From JBJXFE01 sp046153875 (GTDB taxonomy: Bacteria; Planctomycetota; Phycisphaerae; Phycisphaerales; UBA1924), in contig JBJXFE010000054.1 of the NCBI GenBank assembly GCA_046153875.1, positions 10,971 through 74,970 of the forward strand: 64,000 nt of DNA, in the 5' to 3' direction. The position numbers and the translations under genes are program-made. Below, one piece after another: positions 9,830 to 18,358 of the stretch (within the stretch, counting starts at the first letter, position 1; each line of letters starts with the position of its first letter). The notes beneath the pieces are model-generated. The model searched no databases. It was not told the origin of the DNA and was given only the letters and a program-made list of their open reading frames with translations.

Positions 9830-10531
9830 ATGATCCGAGTCCGCTGCGACCGATGCGAGAAACTCCTGGAAGCCCCCGACGACCTCGCGGGCCAGAGGAT
9901 CGAGTGCCCGGCGTGCGGGGACGTGAGGGTCCTGCCCGCGACCGAGAGCGGTGTTGCGGGCGCCGGGTCGGGGCTGCCCAAGGCGCGCCAGGGTGCGAGC
10001 GAATCCACCGCCCCGCCAGCGAAGCCCGAGCCCGCCGATCGCGCCGTGGCCGCCGGGTACCCGCCCGACTCCGGGCCCGAGCAGACCGTGATGGTGGTGC
10101 GCCCGGTGATGTTCCGCGCGCGGCTCGGGCTCACGCTCCTGATGATGGCGGGCGCGGTGGCGGCCATTGTGGGCATGGTATACTTCGGCGGCGTCCACAA
10201 GCACACCGCCGGGTTCTGGGGCAGTGTGGGCGTCTTCGCGGTGTGCCTGCTCTTCTTGGGCGTCTGGCGGATCGATCACCTGGGCACAAAGCTGACGATC
10301 ACGAACAAGCGGTCCGTGGCCCGGCGGGGCCTCATCAGCAAGGCCACCACGGAGGTCTTCCACGACCACGTGCGGAACGTGCAGATCACGCAGTCCGCGT
10401 GGCAACGGCTGATCGGGATCGGGCGGATCGGGCTGTCGAGTTCGGCGGACGACGACATCGAGATCGTTTTGGACGACCTGCCGTCGCCCGACCGCATCCG
10501 CCGGGTTATTGACCTCTACCGCCCGATGTAG
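9830..10531 (+). CDS. Zinc-ribbon plus PH-like domain membrane protein
   Basis: A 233-residue protein in three parts. The N-terminus (VRCDRCEKLLEAP...IECPACG) is a CxxC...CxxC zinc ribbon. Two hydrophobic segments follow a Pro/Ala-rich linker (about residues 100-122 and 130-150). The C-terminal 80 residues (KLTITNKRSVARRGLISKATTEV, HVRNVQI) match the bacterial PH-like domain family (YdbS/DUF304). ATG at 9830 follows a TCCTCCACC-type leader. Probably an inner-membrane protein of unknown role. It is transcribed divergently from the GT operon across about 140 bases with nothing else visible. Confidence 0.75.
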   Translation: MIRVRCDRCEKLLEAPDDLAGQRIECPACGDVRVLPATESGVAGAGSGLPKARQGASESTAPPAKPEPADRAVAAGYPPDSGPEQTVMVVRPVMFRARLGLTLLMMAGAVAAIVGMVYFGGVHKHTAGFWGSVGVFAVCLLFLGVWRIDHLGTKLTITNKRSVARRGLISKATTEVFHDHVRNVQITQSAWQRLIGIGRIGLSSSADDDIEIVLDDLPSPDRIRRVIDLYRPM

Positions 10532-10615
10532 CCGGCGCCGCCGGGCACGGGCTCCGTCGGGGGCGGCTGAGCGGCGCTGGACTTGCCGGGCGGCCGCCCT
10601 ACTCTCCACCGCGAC

Positions 10616-10960
10616 ATGGAAAACCGAACTCCGCACGCCCGCCATGACGACGAAGGAGCCGGGATCGGCTCCCGGGGGTCGTCGATGACGTGGATGCACA
10701 GGCTGCGGCTCCGGGCGTTCGCGCTGCTGGTCGCGTTGACGCTGGCGGCGATCGGGATCGCGTCGGCGGCCGCGCTGCCGGTGTGGCCCGCACTCGGGTT
10801 CGCGGTGGCGGCGGTGGCACTCGTGGTCAACCGCATGGCGTCGCGGCTCGACCACCCGACATGCCTGAGCTGCGGGTCGAACCTTTCCGGGCAGCCGACC
10901 GGCGTTCACGGGACCATCTGCCCCGGGTGCGGTGCGGTGAACGACCGCACCGTGGCGTAG
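10616..10960 (+). CDS. Small two-TM membrane protein with C-terminal zinc ribbon
   Basis: A 114-residue protein: a charged N-terminus, a hydrophobic pair of helices (LRAFALLVALTLAAIGIASA and PALGFAVAAVALVV), then a CxxC...CxxC ribbon (TCLSCGSNL...TICPGCGAVND). It lies between the PH-like gene and xylA on the same strand with 84- and 41-base gaps. No recognisable family; similar ribbon-membrane arrangements recur in this genome (54925-55917). Confidence 0.6.
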   Translation: MENRTPHARHDDEGAGIGSRGSSMTWMHRLRLRAFALLVALTLAAIGIASAAALPVWPALGFAVAAVALVVNRMASRLDHPTCLSCGSNLSGQPTGVHGTICPGCGAVNDRTVA

Positions 10961-11001
10961 CGGCCCAACGTGCGGCCCGGGCGCGGCGTTAGACTCCGCG
11001 C

Positions 11002-12174
11002 ATGCCGGCTTCCTTCAATCCGACGCCCGCGGACAGGTTCACGTTCGGCCTCTGGACCGTCGGCAACACGGGGCGCGACCCGTTCGGCGAGCCCACGCGA
11101 CCCCGGTGGTCGCCCGCGCAGATCCTGGACCTGCTGGGCGAGGTCGGCGGCGTGTGCGGCGTCAACTTCCACGACAATGACCTGGTGCCGATCGACGCGA
11201 CGCCGACGGAGGCGGAGTCGATCAAGCGCGACTTCCGCCGGGCCCTGAAACGCAACCGCCTCAAGACGGCGATGGCCACGGCCAACCTGTTCACCGACCC
11301 GGTGTTCAAGGACGGAGCATTCACGAGCAACGACGCGCATGTGCGGGCGTACGCGCTGCACAAGACGATGCGGGCGATGGACCTGGGCGCGGAGTTCGGG
11401 GCGAAGGTGTTTGTGTTCTGGGGCGGGCGCGAGGGCACGGAGACGGACGCCGCCAAGGACCCGATCGAGGCGGAGCGGCGCTTCCGGAGTTCGCTGGATT
11501 TCCTGTGCGGGTACGTGCTCGACAAGGGGTACCGGTTCCGTATCGCGCTGGAGGCCAAGCCGAATGAGCCGCGCGGGCACATGTACTTCGCCACGACGGG
11601 GCACTACCTGGCGCTCATCCCGACGCTGGCGCACCCGGAGATGGTGGGCGTGAACCCCGAGGTGGCGCACGAGCACATGGCGGGGCTGAACTTCACGCAC
11701 GCGGTCGCGGGCGCCCTGGCGGCGGGCAAGCTCTTCCACATCGACCTGAACGACCAGCAGTTCGGGCGGTACGACCAGGACCTGCGGTTCGGGTCGGCGG
11801 ACATCAAGTCCGCGTTCTTCCTGGTGAAACTGCTGCAGGAATCGGGCTACGCGGGGTTCCGTCACTTCGACGCCCATGCCTACCGGACGGCCGACCGCGC
11901 GGACGTGATCGCGTTCGCCCGCGGGTGCATGAGGACCTACCTGATCCTCAAGGACAAAGCTCGGCGCTGGGCGGCGGACCCGACGATCCGGCGTCTGCGC
12001 GTCGCAATCCATCGATCGGACGCGCCGGTCGAACGGCTGTCGTCCCGGTATTCGCGGCGATCCGCGGCCGCCATCGACGCGCTGGAGCTCGACCGGGGCA
12101 TGCTCGCCGCGCGATCGCTCCCGTATGAGCAGCTTGACCAGCGAACGATGGACATCCTGCTGGGCGTCGCTTAG
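11002..12174 (+). CDS. xylA: Xylose isomerase (EC 5.3.1.5), actinobacterial-type class I
   Basis: The 390-residue TIM-barrel enzyme interconverts D-xylose and D-xylulose (also glucose and fructose). The short ~390-residue length and the opening FTFGLWTVGNTGRDPFG match class I. Catalytic His and Asp sit in GVNFHDNDLVP (H57, D60). Metal ligands fall in RIALEAKPNEPRGH, in GVNPEVAHEHMAGLNF and in LFHIDLNDQ. No xylulokinase or sugar transporter is adjacent, so it stands alone here. ATG at 11002 begins the homology directly. Confidence 0.95.
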   Translation: MPASFNPTPADRFTFGLWTVGNTGRDPFGEPTRPRWSPAQILDLLGEVGGVCGVNFHDNDLVPIDATPTEAESIKRDFRRALKRNRLKTAMATANLFTDPVFKDGAFTSNDAHVRAYALHKTMRAMDLGAEFGAKVFVFWGGREGTETDAAKDPIEAERRFRSSLDFLCGYVLDKGYRFRIALEAKPNEPRGHMYFATTGHYLALIPTLAHPEMVGVNPEVAHEHMAGLNFTHAVAGALAAGKLFHIDLNDQQFGRYDQDLRFGSADIKSAFFLVKLLQESGYAGFRHFDAHAYRTADRADVIAFARGCMRTYLILKDKARRWAADPTIRRLRVAIHRSDAPVERLSSRYSRRSAAAIDALELDRGMLAARSLPYEQLDQRTMDILLGVA

Positions 12175-12186
12175 CGTCGAACGCAA

Positions 12187-12711
12187 TCAGCGGGGCCCGC
12201 CCGCGGAACCCGCGGCCTCGGCTTCGTGCCGGCGCCGGGCCTTGCGCTCCTGGTTGACCATCCAGATCGTGTGGAGCACGCGGTTCAGGCCGATGCCCAC
12301 GAGAAACCCGATGATCGTGGCTGTTTCGGGGCGCCACTCCCAGTGCATCAGCAGGCGCTGCAGGCCCAGGGCGAAGCCGTAGAGCAGTGGCATGAGGGCG
12401 GCGCGTTCGAACTGGATGAGCGTGGCGCTCTTGATGAACCCGAGATTCCGGTGGAGGAACTCGATGGGCCGTGGCTCGCGCGACGGCGTGTGATTCGCCC
12501 ACCAATGCAGGGCGAGGTAGATCAGCACGTCGAAGATGATGTCGGCCACAAAGGTGATGGCGGAGATCGTCCACTTGTTGGTGACACCGAACCGGGTGGC
12601 CAGATGGACGACGCCCGTGAGCGGGATGAGCGCGAGCAGCCCGGCCGCGACGATATTGACGTTGATGTTGACGATCCGCCGCGCGTAGAGCTGCCTGAGC
12701 CGTTGGACCAT
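12187..12711 (-). CDS. Multi-spanning membrane protein of unknown function
   Basis: A 174-residue protein with about four hydrophobic helices: NIVAAGLLALIPLTGVVHLA, AITFVADIIFDVLIYLALHW, LMPLLYGFALGLQRLLM and ETATIIGFLVGIGLNRVL. The C-terminus is a charged RKARRRHE tail, presumably cytoplasmic. Its 3' end meets that of xylA 12 bases away (convergent), and it follows the DNA methyltransferase by 12 bases, so the two probably share a transcript. No family recognised. Confidence 0.7.
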   Translation of the reverse strand: MVQRLRQLYARRIVNINVNIVAAGLLALIPLTGVVHLATRFGVTNKWTISAITFVADIIFDVLIYLALHWWANHTPSREPRPIEFLHRNLGFIKSATLIQFERAALMPLLYGFALGLQRLLMHWEWRPETATIIGFLVGIGLNRVLHTIWMVNQERKARRRHEAEAAGSAGGPR

Positions 12712-12723
12712 AGAGAGGGAATC

Positions 12724-13473
12724 CTACCCGCGCACCGCGCCGCCGCGACCGCGCCGGGCGGGGGCTCCGAGCCGCGACCGGGTGATGGCCACGGCCTGCC
12801 GGTTGATGTCGCACCCGATGCTGTTCCGCCCCGCGGCCGCGGCGGCGGCGAGGGTCGTCCCGCTCCCGCAGCACGGGTCGAGGACTGTCCCGCCCGGCGG
12901 GCAGCACGCCCGGACCAGGACATCCAGGAGCGCGATGGGCTTCTGCGTGGGGTAACCGGTCCGCTCGGCGGCCATGTTGTTGATGGAGGGGATCGCCAGC
13001 ACGTCCGTCGCTTTCTTCATCGTTCCGGCCATGCGGCGGCTGGTGGCGCTGACCATCGGCGGCTCGAACCAGTACCGATCGGGGTCGAGGCAGTACCAGA
13101 GAATGTCGTCGTGCTTGCGGGCGAAGCGTCGGGGAGACGACCCGCCCAACCCGTACCACCACACGACGTGGTTCACGAAGCGGTTCGGGCCGAGCAGCTC
13201 GTCGAGCAGAACCCTGACCCGGTGGCTGAACCGCCCGTCCAGATGGACCAGCACCGAGCCGCTCGGCTTGACGGCCGGGATGGTCGCCTCCAGCCGCTCA
13301 CGGAGCCACGCCAGATACGCATCCGGCCCCGCCCAGGCGTCGTCGAACCGCCCGGCGCGGCCGGTCCTGGGCGAACCCGTGTTGAACGGCGGGTCGGCGT
13401 ACACGAGGTCCACGCTGCGCGGGGACAGCGTGCGCACGAAGCCGAGCCAATCCGCCTGAACCACCGTGGACAC
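12724..13473 (-). CDS. Orphan site-specific DNA methyltransferase, beta class (N6-adenine or N4-cytosine)
   Basis: A 249-residue methyltransferase. Catalytic motif IV DPPFNTG (residues 27-33) lies near the N-terminus and the AdoMet-binding motif I DPCCGSGTT (199-207) near the C-terminus, the order that defines the beta class; TGYPTQKP is the usual motif X region just before it. DPPF favours N6-adenine. GTG at 13473 is the chosen start; a second GTG three codons later is possible. No restriction endonuclease or specificity subunit is nearby, so it is more likely an epigenetic regulator or a solitary phage-type enzyme than part of an R-M system. Confidence 0.88.
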   Translation of the reverse strand: MSTVVQADWLGFVRTLSPRSVDLVYADPPFNTGSPRTGRAGRFDDAWAGPDAYLAWLRERLEATIPAVKPSGSVLVHLDGRFSHRVRVLLDELLGPNRFVNHVVWWYGLGGSSPRRFARKHDDILWYCLDPDRYWFEPPMVSATSRRMAGTMKKATDVLAIPSINNMAAERTGYPTQKPIALLDVLVRACCPPGGTVLDPCCGSGTTLAAAAAAGRNSIGCDINRQAVAITRSRLGAPARRGRGGAVRG

Positions 13474-13578
13474 GCGTGCACGATACCCGCCGCAGCCGCG
13501 GCGCGCGGAACGCGCCTCGCCGGCAGGCCGGCACGCCCGCCTCACCTCTCGATTCAATCCGCTACACTCCGCCGACCG

Positions 13579-14313
13579 ATGGATAGGGCCGTGGATGGAC
13601 ACCTGACCCGACGCGCGGTGGTGACGGCGGCCTCGGCAGCCTTGGCGTCGCTCGCCCTCGGGTCCTGCGGGCGCAGGCAACGCTGGAAGCCACTGTCCGA
13701 CAATGAACTGAACGGTCCGATCGAGACGCTCCCGCCGCGGGTCAGGCCGAGCGCGCGTCCGACGGGTTCGGACTCGATCCCGGGTGTCCTGCCGCGCCGC
13801 GAGTGGGCGGGGGGCGGGACGATCGAATCGCGCGCCAACCCGATGAACGGGGTGCGGCGGATCACGATCCACCACAGCGCCGTGGTCTCGTCCGGCGTGC
13901 GGACGCGCGCCGACGCGGCCCGGATGCTCGAGTCCATCCGTCGCGGGCACGTGAGCCAGCAGTGGGCCGACATCGGGTACCACTACATCATCGACCCCCA
14001 CGGGCGTATCTGGGAAGGGCGTCCGATCCGGTTCCAGGGTGCGCACGTCAAGGACAACAACGAGCACAACCTGGGCATCATGCTGATGGGGAACTTCGAG
14101 GTGGAGCGCCCGACCCCCGCGGCGATCTCGTCCCTCGACGCGTTCGTGGGCGAGCAGATGCGACGTTACAACGTCGGGCTGCGGCGCGCGGCGGACAAGA
14201 GCGCCGGCGTCTTCACGCACCAGGAGATCATGTCGACGGTCTGCCCGGGACGGAACCTGCAGGGATACATGATCGCCACGCGGTCGTCGAGCGGACGGCT
14301 GGCGCGGGCGTGA
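13579..14313 (+). CDS. N-acetylmuramoyl-L-alanine amidase / PGRP-like, Tat-type lipoprotein
   Basis: A 244-residue Amidase_2 protein that should cleave the amide between MurNAc and L-Ala in peptidoglycan. The N-terminus has a twin-arginine (LTRRAVV), a hydrophobic stretch and a lipobox LALGSC, so it is probably exported folded and lipid-anchored. Zinc ligands are visible as RITIHHSA, the His in FQGAHVKDNNEHNLGIMLMGNF, and the Cys of VCPG. Starts at ATG 13579. It is divergent from the methyltransferase. Peptidoglycan enzymes fit recent evidence of murein in planctomycetes. Confidence 0.88.
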   Translation: MDRAVDGHLTRRAVVTAASAALASLALGSCGRRQRWKPLSDNELNGPIETLPPRVRPSARPTGSDSIPGVLPRREWAGGGTIESRANPMNGVRRITIHHSAVVSSGVRTRADAARMLESIRRGHVSQQWADIGYHYIIDPHGRIWEGRPIRFQGAHVKDNNEHNLGIMLMGNFEVERPTPAAISSLDAFVGEQMRRYNVGLRRAADKSAGVFTHQEIMSTVCPGRNLQGYMIATRSSSGRLARA

Positions 14314-14326
14314 GCGGGCTCCCCCG

Positions 14327-15016
14327 TCAGCGCATCGGCGTTTCCCAGATCGACTTGTCCACGGGCTTGAGAGACACTTTCGACTCGACGCCCTCGAGAA
14401 TCTGGTTCACGCTCTTGTGAGTCTCGTCGCGCGTGAGGTTGACGAGCCGCTCGAAGAGCGCGGATTGGCCGCGCCAGTCCGCGAGCCATCGGTCCTCGAC
14501 CTGCAGGAACGTGAACGTGTCGCTGACTCTCTGGCCCGAACCTTCGCCCGTGAAGTGCGCCTGCCTGGCCTTGTAGACGACTTCCAGCGTGGCCGTCGTG
14601 CCCCGGACGGTGACGTTGCGTTCGTGGACCGACTCCTCGTCGAACCGGGGCCCGTCATACCACCCCTCGCCGATTGCGTAGACGACCCACCCTCGCCCGT
14701 CGAGCGGCTCAAGTTGCTTGCGGGTGCAGCGGTTGCGCATGACGAGGATGTCCAGCTTTTCTGTGATTGTGAGCGCGTCGATCCGCGCGTACGACGCGTC
14801 CAGAGCCAGCTTGCGGACTCGCTCGTAATAGTCGAACGACTCGGGGGCGAGCAGGTTCACGAAAGCCTCGCCGTCCTGCCGATCCGCCGCGGAGCGCATG
14901 TCCGTCAGCGTGAGTTCGATGTCCTCGGCGACGGCGGCGTCGCAGCCCGGCGCGAACGCCAGAGCCCAAGCCAGCAGTAGTGCGGCGAACAGACGCGTCC
15001 AACATGTGGTGCCCAT
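14327..15016 (-). CDS. Putative lipoprotein of unknown function
   Basis: A 229-residue protein whose N-terminus (LLLAWALAFAPGC) is a signal peptide ending in a lipobox. The mature part is an alpha+beta domain with VVYAIGEGWYDG, ATLEVVYKARQ and FTFLQVEDRWLADWRG, a pattern like NTF2-like/nuclear-transport-type folds in which the last strand reports on sample damage, but I cannot assign it. It is convergent with the amidase gene, with a 13-base gap. Confidence 0.65.
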   Translation of the reverse strand: MGTTCWTRLFAALLLAWALAFAPGCDAAVAEDIELTLTDMRSAADRQDGEAFVNLLAPESFDYYERVRKLALDASYARIDALTITEKLDILVMRNRCTRKQLEPLDGRGWVVYAIGEGWYDGPRFDEESVHERNVTVRGTTATLEVVYKARQAHFTGEGSGQRVSDTFTFLQVEDRWLADWRGQSALFERLVNLTRDETHKSVNQILEGVESKVSLKPVDKSIWETPMR

Positions 15017-15073
15017 GCCGAGATGCTCCGATGCCTCCGGACGTCGGGCGCGGCAGCCTGACGCGGGGGTCCG

Positions 15074-15907
15074 TCAGTCTTCGTCCTCGGTCTCGTCCGG
15101 GATCGGGTGTTTCGGCTCGCCGAAGATCGCCGACCCGATGCGCAGCACGTTGGCCCCCTGGGCGATCGCCTCCTCAAAGTCGCCGCTCATTCCCATCGAG
15201 AGGATGTTGAACCGGCCCTCGCCGACACCGGAGGTCTTCATCTCGTCGAAGAGTTCCCGGCACCGGCCGAAGCACTCACGCGCGGCCTGGCGGGATTCCT
15301 CGGGGTCGGCGACCAGCGGCGCGATCGTCATCAGCCCGCGGACGCGGACGTAGACCATGGTGTCGATCTGGGCGGCGAGGTGCGGAGCGGCGGCGATGGG
15401 CACGCCCGCCTTGCTCTCCTCGCCTGAGCAGTTGACCTGCACCAGGACATCCACGGGCTGCTCACGCTTCACCGCGAACTGCTGGACCTCTTCGGCCAGG
15501 CGGAGCGAGTCCACGGAGTGGATGAGGCGGCAGAACTCGATCGCCTTCTTCGCCTTGTTGCGCTGCAGTCGTCCGACCATGTGCCACCGGACGTCGCCCG
15601 GGCCGAGCAGGGGGCCGCCGGCCGAATGCTGCTCGTGGGCGTGGGGCAGGACGCTGCGGCGCGAGAGGTACTCGGCCGTCATCGACGCGCGCTGGATGAG
15701 GTGCTGAACACGGTTCTCGCCGAAGTCGCGGTGGCCCAGCTCGATGAGCCGGCGGACCTGGTCCTGTTCGGCGTACTTCGTGACGGCGACGATGATCAGG
15801 TCCTCGGGCCGACGCGCGTCGCGGCGGGCCGCATCGGCGACGCGGCGGCGCACGGCGTCGTACCGCGCGTCGAGCGTCACCTCGGGTGATGTCGCGCCCA
15901 CGCTCAT
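15074..15907 (-). CDS. yggS: YggS-family pyridoxal phosphate homeostasis protein
   Basis: A 277-residue, TIM-barrel, PLP-binding protein that buffers free PLP. The PLP lysine is K44 in IIVAVTKYAEQDQ. GHRDFGENRVQ, WHMVGRLQRNKAKKA, VLVQVNCSGEESKAGV, LMTIAP and ILSMGMSGDFEEAIAQGANVLRIGSAIFG are all family blocks. The stretch around residues 82-100 (HEQHSAGGPLLGPGDV) is a small insertion compared with E. coli YggS. An ATG four codons upstream (15919) is an alternative start. Divergent from the peroxiredoxin gene. Confidence 0.93.
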   Translation of the reverse strand: MSVGATSPEVTLDARYDAVRRRVADAARRDARRPEDLIIVAVTKYAEQDQVRRLIELGHRDFGENRVQHLIQRASMTAEYLSRRSVLPHAHEQHSAGGPLLGPGDVRWHMVGRLQRNKAKKAIEFCRLIHSVDSLRLAEEVQQFAVKREQPVDVLVQVNCSGEESKAGVPIAAAPHLAAQIDTMVYVRVRGLMTIAPLVADPEESRQAARECFGRCRELFDEMKTSGVGEGRFNILSMGMSGDFEEAIAQGANVLRIGSAIFGEPKHPIPDETEDED

Positions 15908-15973
15908 CGGGGCTAGCATAGCAACACGCCCGGACCTGTTGCGCCGGCCTTCGACGATCGGAGATCCATCCTC

Positions 15974-16468
15974 ATGGCCATCGAGACGCTCCCGACCCGC
16001 GACCGCCCGATCGCCGCGGGCGAGGCCGCCCCGGACTTCACGCTGACCGACCAGGCCCGCAAGGAGTGGAAACTCGCGGACCACGTGAAGAAAGGCGACG
16101 TGGTGCTGTGCTTCTTCCCGCTCGCCTTCACCAGCACCTGCTCGACCGAGATGAAGTGCGTGAACGATGAGATCGCGGGGTGGCAAAGGAGAGGAGCGAC
16201 CGTGGTCGGCGTCTCGTGCGACTCGTTCGCCTCCCTCAAGGCCTGGGCGGACCAGATGGGGCTGAAGCAGACTTTGCTGTCGGACATCCACCGCAGGGTG
16301 TGCCGCGCCTACGGGCTCTACTGGCCCGAGTTGAACGTCTCCAGCCGCGGCACCGTCGTGATCGGCAAGTCCGCCGATGGCAAGGGGAAGGTGAAGTGGG
16401 TCCAGGCGCGCGACCCGGGCAAGGCGATGAACTGGGAAGAGGTCTTCGCGTGGCTGGCGGCGGCATGA
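15974..16468 (+). CDS. Peroxiredoxin, AhpC/TSA (AhpE/BCP-like)
   Basis: A 164-residue thioredoxin-fold peroxidase that reduces hydroperoxides. The peroxidatic cysteine is C56 in FFPLAFTSTCSTEM, the expected PxxxTxxC context with a substitution-tolerant spacing. APDFTLTDQ marks the N-terminal strand, and GVSCDSFASLKAW and LLSDIHRRVCRAYG follow. Possible resolving cysteines are C82 or C110, so 1-Cys or atypical 2-Cys chemistry cannot be decided. Precedes gpmI with a large inverted repeat between them. Confidence 0.9.
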   Translation: MAIETLPTRDRPIAAGEAAPDFTLTDQARKEWKLADHVKKGDVVLCFFPLAFTSTCSTEMKCVNDEIAGWQRRGATVVGVSCDSFASLKAWADQMGLKQTLLSDIHRRVCRAYGLYWPELNVSSRGTVVIGKSADGKGKVKWVQARDPGKAMNWEEVFAWLAAA

Positions 16469-16498
16469 AGCTACGAGAATCTATGCTGAAAGCCATGA

Positions 16499-16577
16499 TT
16501 CACCACAGCGACACAGAGGACACTGAGTTGAATCCGCTTTGATGCTGTCTCTGTGAACTCAGTGTCTCTGTGGTGAA
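16499..16577. repeat. Long imperfect inverted repeat with CACAGAG core
   Basis: The left arm (16499-16529) and right arm (16556-16577) are inverted copies starting TTCACCACAG and ending ACTGAGTT; the left arm carries an extra 8-base CGACACAG. The arms flank a 26-base loop. It sits between the peroxiredoxin stop and the gpmI start, so it could act as a terminator-like hairpin or as a gpmI leader structure. Its CACAGAG core also appears at 61637-61657, so a dispersed intergenic repeat family is another reading. Confidence 0.7.
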
Positions 16578-16608
16578 GCGGTTCTGGGATTGCCTCTACA
16601 CTGACCTC

Positions 16609-18285
16609 ATGGCCGTGCCGGTCAACTCACCTCTGGTTCTCGTCATCCGCGACGGGTGGGGCCTCAATCCTCACCCGGAGCACGACGCGTTCAACGCGGT
16701 GAAGCTCGCGCGGACCCCGGTCGCCGACCGGCTGATGGGTGAGTACCCGTGGACGCTCATCAAGACGAGCGGCGGCGACGTCGGCCTGCCCGACGGGACG
16801 ATGGGCAACTCCGAGGTCGGGCACCAGAACATCGGGGCCGGTCGGATCGTGGACCAGGAGTCGGTGGCCATCACGAAGGCCTGCCGCACCGGCCTCGAAC
16901 ACAACGGCGTCGTTGCGGGTGCGATCCGGCGCGCCGCGGACGCGGGGCGAGCCGTGCATTTCATGGGGATCTGCTCCGACGCGGGCGTTCACGGCCTGCT
17001 GGAGCACCTGTACGCCGGGCTGCGCGCGTGCACGGCGCTGGGGCAGCCCCGCGACCGGGTTTTTCTTCACCTGTTCACGGACGGGCGCGACACCGGGCCA
17101 TTCACGGGGCTCGGCTTTGCGCAAGAGGTGGAAACCGAGTGCGCCCGGATCGGGGCCGGGCGCATCGTGTCGATCATCGGGCGCTACTGGGCGATGGACC
17201 GCGACTTCCGCTGGGAGCGCGTCGCGCTGGCGTACGACTGCCTGACGGGGCGGTCCGCCGGGCGACGCGCCGCCACGGCCCGCGAGGCCATCCGGGCGTA
17301 CTACGACGCACCGGCCGCGGACAATCTGCACGGGGACGAGTACATCCCGCCGACCGTCATCGCCCCTGACGATGCCGACGCGCGCGAAACACGGATCAGG
17401 GAGGGCGACACGGTTGTCTTCTACAACTACCGCGGCGACCGCCCGCGCGAGCTGGTGTCGGCGTTCGTGCTTCCCGACGGCGACTGGGCCGGGGTGAAGC
17501 CCTCGCCGGACTCGGGACGAGCGGGCTTCGATCGCGCGCCGCGGCCCGTGACCGAGTTCGTCACGATGACGGCGTACTCCGGGGCGCTCGCGCCGCACGT
17601 CAGGGTCGCGTTCCCCAAGCCGCCGAAGATGGCCGACATCGCCGGTGCGTACCTGAGCCGGCTCGGGCTGGCCCAGTTCCGCTGCGCCGAAACGGAGAAG
17701 TACCCGCACGTCACGTTCTTCTTCAACGATTACCGCGACGAGCCTTTCCCGGGCGAACGCCGCGAGAACCCGCAAAGCCCGAAGGTCTCCACGTATGACC
17801 TCAAGCCCGAGATGGCCGCGGCGGAGGTCCGCGACGCGGTCCTGCGGCGGCTGGGCGCGGCGGACTGCGAGGCGGTTCTCATCGTGAACTTCGCCAACCC
17901 GGACATGGTCGGGCACACGGGGAACCTGCCCGCGGTGATCCGGGCGGTGGAGACCGTGGACGCGTGCGTCGGCGCGATCGTGGACGCGACGCTCGCGCGC
18001 GGCGGGTCCCTCATCGTCACGGCGGACCACGGCAACTGCGAGCAGATGCGCGACCCAGCGACGGGCTCACCGCACACCGCGCACACCGTCTATGACGTGC
18101 CGCTGATCGTCGTCGGGGCGCGATTCCGCAGCCGAAGGCTCCGCGGCGACACGGACCCGCGCGGGTGGTTCGATCAGGCCGTCCGCGTCGGGCGCGGGCG
18201 CCTTGCGGACATCATGCCCACGGCGTTCGACATGCTGGGGCTAGCCCGGCCGGAGGCGATGACCGGGAGATCGCTTCTCGCGTGA
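16609..18285 (+). CDS. gpmI: 2,3-bisphosphoglycerate-independent phosphoglycerate mutase
   Basis: The 558-residue alkaline-phosphatase-superfamily enzyme interconverts 3- and 2-phosphoglycerate in glycolysis using two Mn ions. The first metal Asp is in VIRDGWG (D15) and the phospho-accepting Ser is S68 in GTMGNSEVGHQNIGAGRI. FTDGRDT, RYWAMDRDFRWER, FYNYRGDRPRE, VNFANPDMVGHTGN and TADHGNCEQM follow in the family order. I chose ATG at 16609, as the homology begins right after it. Length is slightly above the usual ~510 because of insertions near the middle. Confidence 0.95.
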   Translation: MAVPVNSPLVLVIRDGWGLNPHPEHDAFNAVKLARTPVADRLMGEYPWTLIKTSGGDVGLPDGTMGNSEVGHQNIGAGRIVDQESVAITKACRTGLEHNGVVAGAIRRAADAGRAVHFMGICSDAGVHGLLEHLYAGLRACTALGQPRDRVFLHLFTDGRDTGPFTGLGFAQEVETECARIGAGRIVSIIGRYWAMDRDFRWERVALAYDCLTGRSAGRRAATAREAIRAYYDAPAADNLHGDEYIPPTVIAPDDADARETRIREGDTVVFYNYRGDRPRELVSAFVLPDGDWAGVKPSPDSGRAGFDRAPRPVTEFVTMTAYSGALAPHVRVAFPKPPKMADIAGAYLSRLGLAQFRCAETEKYPHVTFFFNDYRDEPFPGERRENPQSPKVSTYDLKPEMAAAEVRDAVLRRLGAADCEAVLIVNFANPDMVGHTGNLPAVIRAVETVDACVGAIVDATLARGGSLIVTADHGNCEQMRDPATGSPHTAHTVYDVPLIVVGARFRSRRLRGDTDPRGWFDQAVRVGRGRLADIMPTAFDMLGLARPEAMTGRSLLA

Positions 18286-18358
18286 CCGGCCGACCGCACC
18301 TCCCTGCCCGGCGCCCGCCCTCGCGCGGCGCGCCCCACGTTTGGTTACGCTCTGGATC

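Noticed and set aside
12226..13578. Plus-strand open frame upstream of the amidase
   Set aside because: It is antisense to the membrane protein and the methyltransferase; the amidase begins at ATG 13579 with its own signal peptide.
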